Shown: positions 22,593 through 32,965, numbered from the stretch's first letter. The stretch is 64,000 bases of DNA from Mermis nigrescens (GCA_036768485.1 JAVLUZ010000253.1:1-64000); one strand, 5' to 3'. The notes: generated by a model not told the origin, from the sequence alone. Translations and numbers: made by a program.

Positions 22593-23177
22593 AGTCTTTA
22601 TTATTTTTATTGTTGCTTTGTTTGTCTTTCTTTACAAGGACAGGACACATAATCCTATTTTAAATGAAAGGAATGGCCAAATTTTCTTATGTTTTTGCGC
22701 ATTTTCTGTTTTCTGAATTATATCTTGTTAATAAGAAGGCCACAAATGGGCCTGAAAACGATAAGAACAAAATTGTCATTGATACATCTTTTTTATATCT
22801 TATTGGCAGCACCCTTTGCTGAGCTTTATACTTAGCAGAGGTCGTAAAGCGCATTTCAGCTCAGAAATCTTGTACAATGTAGGACTTCATCCATTTTAAG
22901 TGTTTTGGGCTTAATTTAGAACCGAGATTTGGCCGATTTTGCGAAAATTTTAGCGATAGTATTTAACATTAAAATGCTTTTTTTACAAAATTTTCTAGGG
23001 GGCGATTGAGCGCGCCACCGCAGCCCCCGCCGTAAAATCTCGTTGTACATGTGCAGCGAGAGTTTTGGGAGTACGAAAAGGGAAAAGGGTTCGCCGAAAT
23101 CAATTTGTCTGTTCTGTATGATTTTAGCGGTACAAATTGTGTTTAAAGAGCTAAAACGTCAAAATTTTTTGGCGCTT

Positions 23178-23312
23178 TATAAAGTTGTCAATTAAAGCTG
23201 TTGTAATAATTTTTACATTTTTCATGCCTCAATTTCATGCCCATTGGTAAAAGTCTAAACTTGTGAGTTTTTACTTTTAAGCTATTTTTACTTATATCAT
23301 TTTTATGTAAAT
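23178..23312 (+). repeat. 135-bp duplicate shared with 24753-24891
   Basis: From TTATAAAGTTGTCAATTAAAG through ATATCATTTTTATGTAAAT the sequence is almost identical to 24753-24891. This copy lies in nest level 5 and the other in nest level 2. Confidence 0.8.
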
Positions 23313-24752
23313 CTTTCTTTTTGTAAAGCTTCAGCATTGCGTTTAATAGCCTAAATCAGGCAAAATAACACATAATATTAGTATTCACAGGCTACAAAAT
23401 GTTAAGGACAGTAAAAGATTACTAAATTCCTTGGTGCTTTGCGCCTCTTATGATTTCCGAACTGTTTGTCAATAGACCGTAAATTCTACATGAAAACGGT
23501 AAAAATTTCAAGAATTTCCGGCGTTTCGCGCTGATTAACATTTTTGCATTTCTGATTGTGAGAAACCCATAAATTAGCTAGGCTACACTACTAAAGGTCG
23601 AAAAACTCAATTTTATTATAGGTACATAACTTACTAATATTCAATGCAAAATTAGTCAAAAAATTTTTTGTGTATGCCCCCTCGAACCAAAATCCTGGCT
23701 ACGCCTCTGATTGAAGCGTTGTATAGAAGATGAATGCACATATGAAGTTGACAAGTATATGATAAAATGCAGGTGGGCAGAAGTAAGGCAAATGGATTTA
23801 AATAGAATCACAGGCTAGCAAATTCGTAAGAAATACGGACAAGAGCTGAAATAGTAACCATCTAAAATATTAACGATAATTATTGGAGGCCCGGTTGAGG
23901 CCCGGTGGTTTTCAGCCGGGCCCGGCCCGGGCCCGGGCCTGCTACGACCGGCTGGGCCCGGTCCGGGCCCGGGCCTGCTACGACCGGCCGGGCCCGGTCC
24001 AGGCCCGGGTACCCGGTCGATCACTGCCCCAAACCCCCCACTCCCAGGTGTGGACATCACCCATGCACACGGGGGTGGGGGAGGTATCTGCTGGGGATTT
24101 TGACCCCCTCCCCTAGATCCGTGCTGACCGCCCCCTCCCCTTAGAATGGCAAAGAAGTGCTGCTGACCCCCCATAATTTTTTTCGGTTTTAGAAAAATTT
24201 TTAAAGCTCTGAGCTCTGCAGAAAAGTAACTTAAAGGATAAAGATGTATTGAAGCTTGTTTTTTCACATAAATTATCATCAGAATTGACCTTTGAGAGAC
24301 TTTTTCCCTAAAAATAAGAAAATTCTGACATTTTTCAAAAAATTTTTTTTATAAAAGTTGTTTCAGTGGATGCGTGACATCGAGAAACATCTAAAAACCA
24401 TGTTTTTAGTGCCCATGGGCCATTTTTATCGCTTCTTCTGATGTTTGAAAAAAATTTGACCTTGACCCCCAGAATTTCTATGCTGTACAGTACATGTATA
24501 GTTTTAGTAGGTGCATCTGTCATTTTTCATGAATTTTAACAGCGTTTTTCTTTGTTGAATTGAAATCAAGCAGCTTTCTTCATAGTATTGCATTTGTGTG
24601 TTAGGTAATGTATCGTTTGTTATTTGACAGTGATATCCCTCTATCCTTTCTTTCTTACAAGCAATCGAAAGAAGCATTTGTTTCTCCTATTTAACCACAA
24701 TGTTGCCAAATTCCAGACATCTCACGTTCTGTGAAAATTTAATGCCGTTTTG

Positions 24753-24891
24753 TTTATAAAGTTGTCAATTAAAGCTCTTGTAATAATTTTTACATTTTTC
24801 ATGCCTCAATTTCATGCCCATTGGTAAAAGTCTAAACTTGTGAGTTTTTACTTTTTAAGCTATTTTTACTTATATCATTTTTATGTAAATG
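24753..24891 (+). repeat. 135-bp duplicate shared with 23178-23312
   Basis: Second copy, differing by only a few bases including one extra T in a T run. It lies in the right arm of nest level 2. Confidence 0.8.
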
Positions 24892-25035
24892 CTCTAAAAT
24901 GCAAATTTTTATCGGCTCTGCCCCAGACCCCTCTAGGGACTGTTATATTAGTCCTGCCACCCGAGACCCCCCAATCCACGTGGGCTTGGGCGCTTTATGC
25001 ACTGCTTTTTAACAATACAAATTGCTGCACAAAAA

Positions 25036-25213
25036 ATATTTTTATCTGGATCTGGATCTGTATCTGGATCTTTTTAAATTTTGATCTGGCAAAACGATCT
25101 GGATCTGGATCTGGTTATTTTCTGATCTGGTTATCTGATCTGGATCTGGATCTGCCAGAAGATCTGAGCCCGATCTTTATCTGGATCTGGATCTGGGTAA
25201 AAATCTGGATCTT
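25036..25213 (+). repeat. Right GATCTG subterminal array
   Basis: ATCTGGATCTGG-rich array with the same core as 20175-20240 in direct orientation. Confidence 0.8.
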
Positions 25214-25894
25214 TTACATCACTAGCCACGGGCTACGAGTTTACGAGTTCTACGAGAACTTTTTACGAGTGTTTTTTCACGAATAACGGCTGGGCGGTTT
25301 CACCAGATATTACGATCGAATGTTACGAGTGAACAGATTCGTAAATTTTGTAATATTATCACGGATCAAAAAGAGGCCCGTAGGACTCGTAAAGAAGTTG
25401 CAGACCAGTGCGTTTAATAGTTTTCTAGTTTGTTTTTCTCAATTTGTTTCACTTTCGTGCACACACCTAAATAATACATATACTGGCAGCACATGTAAAG
25501 GTTAAGAAGATTAGCATTAAAAAAATAATATATTTTTCAAAAAATGTTTCAGAGAAATCCCATAAAATTGATTCTTAAGCTGCATTTTTGAGTAGTAATT
25601 CGAAATTTTATTTCTTTAGCCCTTGTTAGTAATGTTCGCAGCTTTTTTATGAAAAATATTACAATCACTTAGACATTTCGCATGAATTGCGGAAATCAGA
25701 CATTTTTGATTAGATTTCTGAAAATTAGAATTTCATCGCACTTCCTTCGGAAAAGAGCCGACTGCATATTTTATGTAAGTATTAATGACAACTAAGAATG
25801 ATTTGTTAAATTTGAAAATTGAAATAATACGCTGTGATATACTTTTAGCTTCGTAACGTCTCTGAATCCGATTTAATTAATTTCGTCTATAGAT

Positions 25895-25898
25895 TACA

Positions 25899-25938
<40 letters not shown>

Positions 25939-25954
25939 TTATTTTTAGTATTAG

Positions 25955-25999
<45 letters not shown>

Positions 26000-26110
26000 T
26001 ATTATTATTATTATTATTAGTATTAGTAATATTCTTATTATTAGTATTATTATTATGATTATTATTATTATTATTGTTATTATCGTCATTATTATTATTA
26101 CTAATATTAT
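25895..26110. repeat. (AAT)n/(ATT)n microsatellite
   Basis: Inverse counterpart of 7083-7345, shorter. AAT runs switch to ATT runs near 26000. Confidence 0.9.
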
Positions 26111-26946
26111 TATTTTCGTTTTTTTACTTAAAGTTATAAATTTTCTGAGAAGCTTATTAATTCTTGTTGACTGAATCCAAAACGTTTCTTAATACTTTCT
26201 ATGTTTTTCTATCGAGCGGCATAAAATCTGTAATTAATTGCATAATTATGCTGTTTAAAACAGAGACAATGACTAACAAAGAATGTCATACGCAACAGAA
26301 AAGATATACATTTTTTACGAGTACTCGTAAAAAGGTCTAAAAAGAACTCGTAAAAAATGAGTTTTTATGAGTCCTACGGACATTATGGTGAAACCCTTGT
26401 AATACGAACTCTTAATCCCTTGCTCGTTACTCATAACTCGTAGTCATAATTCATAACTCATGAAAAGATGGTGAAACCCGATATTCCCGTAAAACGGAAG
26501 TCGTGTGACTCTTAGGAGTCGTAAACTTATGGTGAAACCGGGCCCAGGTCGCCAAGAAAGTAAATAAATGGTCACTGACGACCAAAAATCATTGCAAATT
26601 GCATATCCATTCTTTATCCCGCCAAACATTTTGGCCAATGGGGAGCGGCCGCCCCCTTAAATCCGCCTCTGCATGTAGCAATTGTACTTTCCGATCCATG
26701 TAGCAAAAGACGCTTTTGGTTGTACAAATTATCATTGTGAAATTCAACGCCAAGCGCGAAAAGTCTTTCGCAGATTATTCTTATATTTTATTTCGAAAGG
26801 GCACTTTCCCCGATCCCCCTGTATACGAGCCTGAGCTCTACGTTAGGGTTAAAATAGGAACTATATGCTATGTAGGAAGGTCGGTAGGATACTTAATCAG
26901 TGATGATGGTACACAAAACCTCTAAAATAAAAAATAATTCATGACA

Positions 26947-27180
26947 ATGCGGTGGAAGAATAGAAAAGCTGTGGTGAATGAATGACAGACAAATGTTCAA
27001 AAACTCCTTTTTGTAAAGCATAATCTCAAAGCAGTTGGTTATAATAGTGTGACTTCAAAGAATCTGATAAACGATGACGACGACGATGATGCGATAGCAC
27101 AACAAGGCGAAATGGATGAGGCTAACTCTGATTCAGATAATCTGGATTTTGATGATGAATTATCTGCTTCATCAGATTAA
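26947..27180 (+). pseudogene. Best copy of the hAT-like transposase C-terminal end
   Basis: A continuous 77-codon frame runs from ATG at 26947 to TAA at 27178-27180 with a single internal TGA. It reads MRWKNRKAVVNE, stop, QTNVQKLLFVKHNLKAVGYN, an Asp-rich run, then an acidic tail ending ELSASSD. The KLLF..HN pattern after a basic segment resembles the C-terminal dimerisation end of hAT transposases. With only this fragment the family assignment rests mainly on the hAT-type 8-base target duplication of the surrounding element. It points outward to the right terminus at 27595. Confidence 0.55.
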
Positions 27181-27673
27181 AATCAGAATTCTGGCTAACA
27201 ACATAAACATATAAACATTTATTTTAGTTAGATAAAATGTTTAATATTACGATTATTTTCTCTGCACTGTACTTTCCGATCCATGTAGCGAGCATGAGAA
27301 ATAAAAGTTAGTCATCATATGAATATCAATTGGCACTTTGCTGTATGTAACTTGGTGTAACTGGGTATGCGCCTAAAACCATAAGAAAAGACAATAGGTA
27401 AGAAACAGCCTGTGTACTGCAGATACATTCTAAATAGTTAATATTTAACGGATATATTAAACTTATTAAAATTTGATTTTAACCCTCGGCGCCTCGGCAC
27501 TTTTCAGCTTTGCCCTCGGCGCCGAGGCCGAGGCTCCAAAAAACGCCGAGGCTTGCCGAGGCCGAGGCCGAGGCCGAGGCCTTGTCCGATCACTGCCCTT
27601 GGGAAAAACAAAATTTTCCCCATTTCGGGGGGGCAGGCCCCCCCCGCCCCCTGGATACGGGCCTGTAAACAGC

Positions 27674-28460
27674 TATAGATGGTTGAATAGCGCAAGAATG
27701 TACTCATGATGATAAAAATTTTCACACTTCAGGAGCTGCTGCATGATGTTTAGCTGATGCTCAGGAATCTTCTATCCTTTTCTTAGGCTATTTGGTGTTT
27801 TTTATTTGATTCCTAGTTATTGCTATTTCAACAACGCTACCTTGCCTATCTCCTACAACTTCAGTGATGTTCTGTAATCATGTGTACATTTAACAGTGTG
27901 CAATTTTCGATTTTTATTTTTAATTTTTCAATTTTCTCTTTGCAGTTTTTAATTTTTTAGGTATGCAGGTTTTCTCTGTATATGGAATTACAGTAGGAAT
28001 GCGGTTGAAATTTTTTGTACTAAATGGTAAAATAAGTAAAAGGCATATGTAAGGTATTACAGTACTTGTTTACTTCACATTAATTGAAGAATTTACTCGT
28101 TTTGTTGGAAGTATTTTATCTCAGACTATAATTGAAATTCATTTGGTATACTCGTGTAAAAAATTAATGATTTATCCGTGTACTTAACAAACAGGAGTAA
28201 TAAAGCTTTTTTCTCCACATAGACTGCCTATTTGATTCTTCTTTGAAAGGTATTCATCTGCGCTCTTATAATTTTTGTATATTTATAAGAATACTGCTTT
28301 CACCTAATGCACAACATCAACAACAAGTTTTGCTAATGTATACAAATTTTCTTATCAAAAATTATTGGCAGTATGTATTTGATATTCTTAATTTATATTA
28401 TTAGGAAAAGTGATATTAAGCATTCCATACATACATGCAAGTTCGTATTTTTATTTTTAG
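27674..28460. other. Upstream or intronic DNA of the spliced gene
   Basis: AT-rich, with no recognised frame or repeat. It precedes a good splice acceptor (TTTTTATTTTTAG, to 28460). Confidence 0.4.
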
Positions 28461-28512
28461 GAGTTGGAATCATTCAAGGATATGCTGGAACAATTATGGA
28501 ACAAAAATAAAG
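28461..28512 (+). CDS. Possible exon, unknown gene (ELESFKDMLEQLWNKNK)
   Basis: Between a T-rich acceptor ending AG at 28460 and a donor GTAAAC at 28513 the frame reads ELESFKDMLEQLWNKNK. It ends with one leftover base (phase 1). The next likely exon at 29206 is phase 0, so at least one unrecognised exon must lie between them, or the two are not joined. Confidence 0.35.
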
Positions 28513-29205
28513 GTAAACTTTAAGTGACTACTTCTGCTTTGCTTATTTTTAGCATGCTTCCTGTTCTGCAATGGAATAATGAATGATGTGCATAAAAGTT
28601 CAGCAGAATCTTTCCTATTCACTCAAAAGATGAACACACAACAAAAAATGCTAAAATTTTGCACTTTTGAGTCAACATATTGCTAAAAACGCTTAAAACA
28701 GTAGGTACCGTTTTTGTGAACTATTCGTGAAGTCCCAAATTCAGAGGAATGGAAAAATTTCTGTGTGGATGCTGTATACGATTTAACAATTATTTTTATG
28801 CATGGTATAACACGATTTTGTTACTAATTTAATGTTCATTATAAAGATGTCCTGGGGCAGGCTTTTCAGCCTGGATCGGGGCTAGGACTTATGCCTTGGC
28901 ACTGGGACCAGAGCAAGATGTTATGCATACTAATGTATGCTGACCTTATAAGTGTACACTTAAATTATTAAAGGTAGTTTTCTTACATTAGTACCTAATC
29001 ATATAACTGTGAAAAAGGGGATTGATTTCAGGTTTCTCACTGTATAACAGCTTTAAATTAAAAGCATAAGAAATTAAAAAATAGTTTGATAAATAATGAG
29101 CCAGTGACTGAGCTTCCTTCCGAGTACACCAAAGTCAGAAATGTACATGAATCCCTGCAAAGTGAATTAATATTTAAAACTCAAATTCTATAAAACTTTC
29201 TTCAG

Positions 29206-29265
29206 CATAAGAAAAGGAGAAAAGCATGTGCTGCAGAGAAAGCTGTGCCAGCCCCTGGAGCTGAA
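29206..29265 (+). CDS. Likely exon of the lysine-rich gene
   Basis: A 60-base exon between an acceptor TTTCTTCAG and a consensus donor GTAAGT. It is phase 0 at both ends and encodes HKKRRKACAAEKAVPAPGAE. Like the later exons of this gene it starts with basic residues directly after the splice site. Confidence 0.5.
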
Positions 29266-29694
29266 GTAAGTCCAGCAAATGTTGTGGTAAAAGGAAAATG
29301 GAGCAATTTATTAACTTATCTAAAAATTTATAAATTTATCCATGTTTTTTGTAGTTGAGCGTGCTTAAACATTTTAGAACATAATTAAATTTTTATGAAG
29401 AAAAAACAAGAAGCATAGGATGGAAGTTAACGTTAGCCCACAGGGTGGCATGGAAATGCCGGTTGTTCATGCCATAGCTAATGAGGAGCAAGTTAGTCAT
29501 TTTCCAAAATATTATGCAATTATGAAAAGAATTGATATATTTATTTATGTTTTTTAAGTTCAGTGTGCTTAGAGATAACAGGCTCTTTAGATAACTATTT
29601 TCATATTAAGTTTTGTATGTAATTTGGTTTAGACTAAGGTGTCAGTAGTTTAGACTAGACTCAATTGTATGTTTTGTACGTTTACTCATTTGCT

Positions 29695-29803
29695 TCTAAA
29701 CCACTGACCTTTGGTGTAAACCTCAAATTACTGACCCATAGATGTCCCAAATTTGGCTGAGTCAGTATTTCACGAGGCTTAGACCAGTGGTCAGTGGTTT
29801 AGA
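29695..29803. mobile_element. Palindromic MITE TAAACCACTGACC
   Basis: It begins TCTAAACCACTGACC and ends GGTCAGTGGTTTAGA, with a second inner inverted pair (ACTGACCC/GAGTCAGT). About 109 bases, non-coding. Confidence 0.75.
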
Positions 29804-30346
29804 TGGATTTTTTTGCTGTAACTCTAGAAAATTATCACTAAATGATGACTGGGTCAGTATATTGTGAAGTTTAGATCAACAGTCAGTGGTTTAGATAAAG
29901 CTTTTATATCTGAAACTCCATGAATTTCAAAAATTAAGCTAGAAAAATTAATTTTATGATAATGATATCTATGATGTTATGGTATCTATCCACGTTTTTT
30001 GTAGTTAAGTCTGTTTGAAGATTTAAGAAGATAATTACATACTTTTCTAGAAGAAAAAACGTAAGAAACATAGGATGGTAATTAATGTTAGCCCGCAGAA
30101 GGGCGTGGAAATGCCAGTTGTTCATTCCATAGCTAATGAGGATCAGGATAGTCATTTTTCAAAATATTATGCAATTATGAAAAGAATTGATATATTTATT
30201 TATGTCTTTTAGTCACATGTGCTTAAAGATAATAGGCTCTTTAGATAACTATTTTCATATTAAGTTTTGTATGCAATTGGTTTAGACCAAGTTGTCAGTA
30301 GTTTAGATGGACTCAATTGTATGTTTTGCATGTGGACTCATTTGGC

Positions 30347-30458
30347 TCTAAACCACTGACCTCTGGTCTAAACCTCAAATTACTGACCCATAGATGTCCC
30401 AAACTTGGCTGGGTCAGTATTTTACAAGGTTTAGACCAGTGGTGGTCAGTGGTTTAGA
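30347..30458. mobile_element. Palindromic MITE TAAACCACTGACC
   Basis: Second copy, lying in unit 2 of the exon triplication and therefore duplicated with it. It has a GGT duplication near the right end. Confidence 0.75.
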
Positions 30459-30708
30459 TTGATTTTGTTTTGCTGTAACTCAAAAAAATTATCCCCAAAT
30501 GATGACTGGGTCAGTATGTTGTGAAGTTTAGATCAGTAGTCAGTGGCTTAGATAAAGCTTTTGTAGCTGAAACTTCATGAATTTCAGAAATTAAGCTGAA
30601 AAAAATCAAATCTAAGATTACAATATCTATGATATTATGATATCTATCCATGTTTTTTGGATTTAAGTGTGCTTAAAGATTTGAGAACATAATTAAATAC
30701 TTTTCTAG

Positions 30709-31665
30709 AAGAAAAAGCAAGAAACATAGGGTGGAAGTTAATGTTAGCCCACAGAGTGGCGGCGAGGAAATGCTGGTTGTTCATGCCACAGCTAATGAGG
30801 AGCAAGTTAGTCCTTTCATAAAATTTTATGCAATGATGAAAAACATTAATAATCAATCTCATTTAGTTATTACAAATGCTTGTGTTCCTTTCTTGGATGA
30901 ATTGAAATCTAAAAAAGAGAAAAAGGTGCATTTCTTTCGCTCAAAAGATAGAAATTTAATAAGGCATAACTCATAATCTTTTTGTAGAAAAAGAAACAGG
31001 ATAAGCAAGTGCATTTCCAAGACCAGCCAGGTTGTCAGCAGTTGCCTGAAACTGTGGATAAAACAGAAGTATAGTATAAGTAGTATACATTATTATAAGA
31101 AAAGAACCTGAGTGTAAATATTTATAGGCAAAGAAGAATTACAAGGCAGTTGATAAAACTAAAGCAATGGAGCACATGGCAATATGCACGAAAATTAGCA
31201 GTACAGATAATTATGCAAAGGTATAGACACAGCACATGAAAACAATATGTAATAATGCAACAATTATTAAAGGCATACATCTTTATATGTTAATAAAAAG
31301 CAGAAGAAAATTCGACCAATTCAAGCAACAGCTGATAAGCCGAATCCTGGCTACCAAAATGACAAATTTATAAAAGTAGGCTCAGTATTTGTAGAAAATT
31401 GCTGTAATACATCACTTGTAACAAATATTTTTTAGATCAGAGAGTACACTGTATGTTACCAGCTTGCCAATCAAGGAAAACATCGGGTGAGCTTAGAAAG
31501 ACTCTTTTTTTGTGCGCTTTATTAAATTAAGCATTTTAGGTAAAGGATCTAAGTCCTGACAAAAGCCTGCCTGAGGACAAACCCTTAATTGATTACAAAG
31601 CTTTGCTTTCACTTTTGAACAGTGACTTTTTGAGAGTATTAAATTTTGTTATACAGATTAAATAA
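30709..31665 (+). CDS. Spliced lysine-rich gene, 3' part (six exons)
   Basis: Exons are 30709-30805 (exact acceptor uncertain; 30722 would also keep the frame), 30988-31068, 31128-31220, 31301-31375, 31436-31486 and 31540-31665, with a TAA stop at 31663-31665. The last five have exact AG/GT borders and all join in phase 0. They encode 27, 31, 25, 17 and 41 residues with no internal stop. Introns are about 50-80 bases apart from the first. The protein is basic: exons open with KKKQDK, AKKNYK and QKKIRP, and a later segment reads REYTVCYQLANQGKHR. I do not recognise the family. A candidate poly(A) signal AATAAA lies at 31810-31815. The consistent phasing makes this the best gene model in the window. 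Confidence 0.7.
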
Positions 31666-32159
31666 GTTGCACATAGAAGAGTCAGTTGTTTTGATTGACA
31701 CATTTGTATTTTTTGCATGGACGCATTTGTATATTTTGCACAAGAAAAATTGTTGTACTCAGTTTTTTCATGGATATGGATGATTAGACAAAGCAGTTTA
31801 ATATAGAACAATAAATTATTGTCTGCATTACTTGATCACTGCCTGCACTTATAAATCTCCCAACATCTGAGGCCTGAAGGAAAGTTTATTTGTGAAATTG
31901 CTTTATTGTATATATGTATGTAATGTATGTGTGCTTACTGCTTTAGCGCCTTGCTGGCAATCAGATGGAATATTTTCATCCATCATTTCAATAACATAGG
32001 CTCCTAGAATGAGAGCAATTTACATGCAGACTTTGCATTTTTTGTTCTAACCTAACAAATTGACTCACTTCTATGGTATCATTGTGCTGACCGATATTTT
32101 GCATATTATTGTTGCTGCTTGCTGAATCTGGCAAAAGTTTTGTTTTTATTGCATAATAC
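31666..32159. other. 3' flank between convergent genes
   Basis: AT-rich, with a candidate poly(A) signal for the forward gene at 31810. Nothing else is recognised. Confidence 0.45.
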
Positions 32160-32965
32160 TTATTGGTGATTTTCTTTTGCTACTGCAATCTTTTGCAAGA
32201 ATTCTAGCTGATCGCATTTAGGTGCTTTGTAGTCAATGCTATTATAGTTTGCCACAAATTTCAGAAATTTTAGTCGTTCATTCACTGTTTCGCCCACCTG
32301 CAGCACATCGTCAGTAAGTAAGCAACATAGAGCAATTGTCTGTGCTGAGAAGTATAGTAAGAGCGTTTGGTAAATAGACTTTTGGAAAACGTTCAGTCGT
32401 GTCAACCCTTTTTTTAGACTCTTCTTTGAGTAGCGCAGTCTAAAGATTGCTTTACTATGTTTCAAGATATACTGTGTTGTTAAAAGTTAATCATATCATT
32501 GGGATAAGAGCATCAAGTTCCTTCAGCTCAAATTTAAAAAGCATAAAGCCCATTTTTGCTGGAGAAATTCCTCTGCTGCCGCTCTCCATTCTTCAGTGTA
32601 ATACCTAAAAAATGCTTGTTTTATTTGTTTTTGATTTTTTAACCAACATTTCTAAAGTAACCTAGATCTCTCCTCTAGTTGATTTCTTGAAGTCCTTATC
32701 AGCAGTCCATTTCTCATCTCTTTTACTCAATGGAACCAGGAAAACCTCAATGGACTGACCATGGTCCACCTTCTGTCTGACCACCTGCTGAACTCCATCA
32801 AGGTCAAAAATGTTTTATTCATTGTCTATGCCAGGGTCAGCATTGAGGGTTTTTGCTGGTGTTGCTTCCTGCTCAGGAATAGGCTGATCAGGTGCAACCT
32901 CATTTTTCAAAAGCATCATTTGCTCAGCAAGCTCATCAGAAATTATATCATCCTGCTCAACCTGT
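32160..32965 (-). pseudogene. Broken reverse-strand gene, unknown family
   Basis: Reading leftwards, about 32965-32660 encodes an acidic region (SDELAEQMMLLKNEVAPDQP, EQEATPAK) and then QSIEVFLVPLSKRDEKWTA. It carries an in-frame TAA after DPGIDNE and a TAG before a possible donor at about 32658. After an intron of roughly 60 bases ending TTTTTTAG, the frame YYTEEWRAAAEEFLQQKWA breaks by frameshift into MGFMLFKFELKELDALIP. A second frame, 32465-32160, reads AIFRLRYSKKSLKKGLTRLN onward to AKENHQ and TAA. The two main parts may or may not belong to one gene. No family is recognised. Two stops and a frameshift argue for a pseudogene. Confidence 0.45.

Larger units (their letters stand above)
22445..23709. 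mobile_element. Nest level 5: hAT-like element CATAGGCGTAGCCAGG
   Basis: It starts CATAGGCGTAGCCAGGGGG and ends CCTGGCTACGCCTCTG at 23709. The flanks are ACTGAAGC (22437-22444) and ATTGAAGC (23710-23717), 7 of 8 identical. The interior has GC hairpins (22578-22592 perfect, plus imperfect ones near 23170, 23435 and 23520) and no transposase frame. It is the innermost and therefore youngest insertion of the nest. Confidence 0.85.
21902..24026. mobile_element. Nest level 4: hAT-like element with CCCGGG arrays
   Basis: The left end is CAGTGATCGACCGGG and the right end CCCGGTCGATCACTG at 24026. The flanking duplication CCCCAAAC is perfect (21894-21901 and 24027-24034). The arms are GC-rich arrays of GGCCCG/CCCGGG words. 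The terminal bases resemble the nest level 1 family, but the subterminal array is different. It contains a further insertion at 22445. Confidence 0.92.
21658..24052 (+). mobile_element. Nest level 3: GGGCAGCA MITE, split by a later insertion
   Basis: It begins CATACGTGGGCAGCA at 21658 and ends CCCAGGTGTG at 24052. The flanking 8-mers are TACATCAC (21650-21657) and GACATCAC (24053-24060), which match at 7 of 8. The MITE itself is about 260 bases, and the remaining length is the element inserted at 21902. Confidence 0.85.
20112..25224. mobile_element. Nest level 2: hAT-like element with GATCTG arrays
   Basis: It begins TAGTGATGTAAAAGATC at 20112 and ends with the inverse GATCTTTTACATCACTA at 25224. 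It is flanked by the perfect 8-base duplication GCCACGGG (20104-20111 and 25225-25232). The uninterrupted target can be read in copy 1 (inverse of about 7990-8010), which shows a single site there. Subterminal regions are dense in ATCTGG/CCAGAT hexamers. Minisatellites lie inside both arms. No transposase frame is seen. Confidence 0.92.
19091..27595. mobile_element. Nest level 1: hAT-like element, copy 2 (inverted)
   Basis: The ends are CAGTGATCGGACCGAGG at 19091 and the inverse (GTCCGATCACTG) ending at 27595. They are flanked by the perfect 8-base duplication CCCTTGGG (19083-19090 and 27596-27603). It is the same family as 1930-9004 in opposite orientation: 19091-20111 matches the inverse of about 7990-9004, and 25233-27595 matches the inverse of about 5594-7990. 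Without its own insertions it is about 3.4 kb. It carries transposase-like C-terminal remnants in both arms. Confidence 0.9.
17991..27665. mobile_element. Nest level 0: hAT-like element CAGGCCCGTATCCAGG
   Basis: It starts CAGGCCCGTATCCAGG at 17991 and ends CCTGGATACGGGCCTG at 27665. The 8 bases TAAACAGC occur immediately outside both ends (17983-17990 and 27666-27673). Its own sequence is 17991-19090 plus 27604-27665, about 1.16 kb; everything else is later insertions. The interior has GC hairpins and an imperfect tandem duplication that includes an internal copy of its own terminus at 18779-18793. No transposase frame is visible. Confidence 0.85.
29396..30805 (+). repeat. Exon triplication, ~655-bp unit
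   Basis: An exon encoding a segment like MEVNVSPQ, then EMPVVHA, then ANEEQ occurs three times (29400-29491, 30051-30146, 30709-30805), with its flanking intron and a 110-base palindromic MITE in units 1 and 2. Units 1 and 3 keep a CAA|GTTAGT donor. Unit 2 has CAGGATAGT, so its donor GT is lost. Units 2 and 3 have the acceptor TTTTCTAG, while unit 1 has TTTTTATGAAG. Only unit 3 keeps both signals. Confidence 0.7.

Noticed and set aside
23815..24279. A 154-codon Gly/Pro-rich frame on the reverse strand
   Set aside because: It runs through the CCCGGG subterminal array, the terminus of nest level 4 and the end of a MITE, so it spans three unrelated elements.
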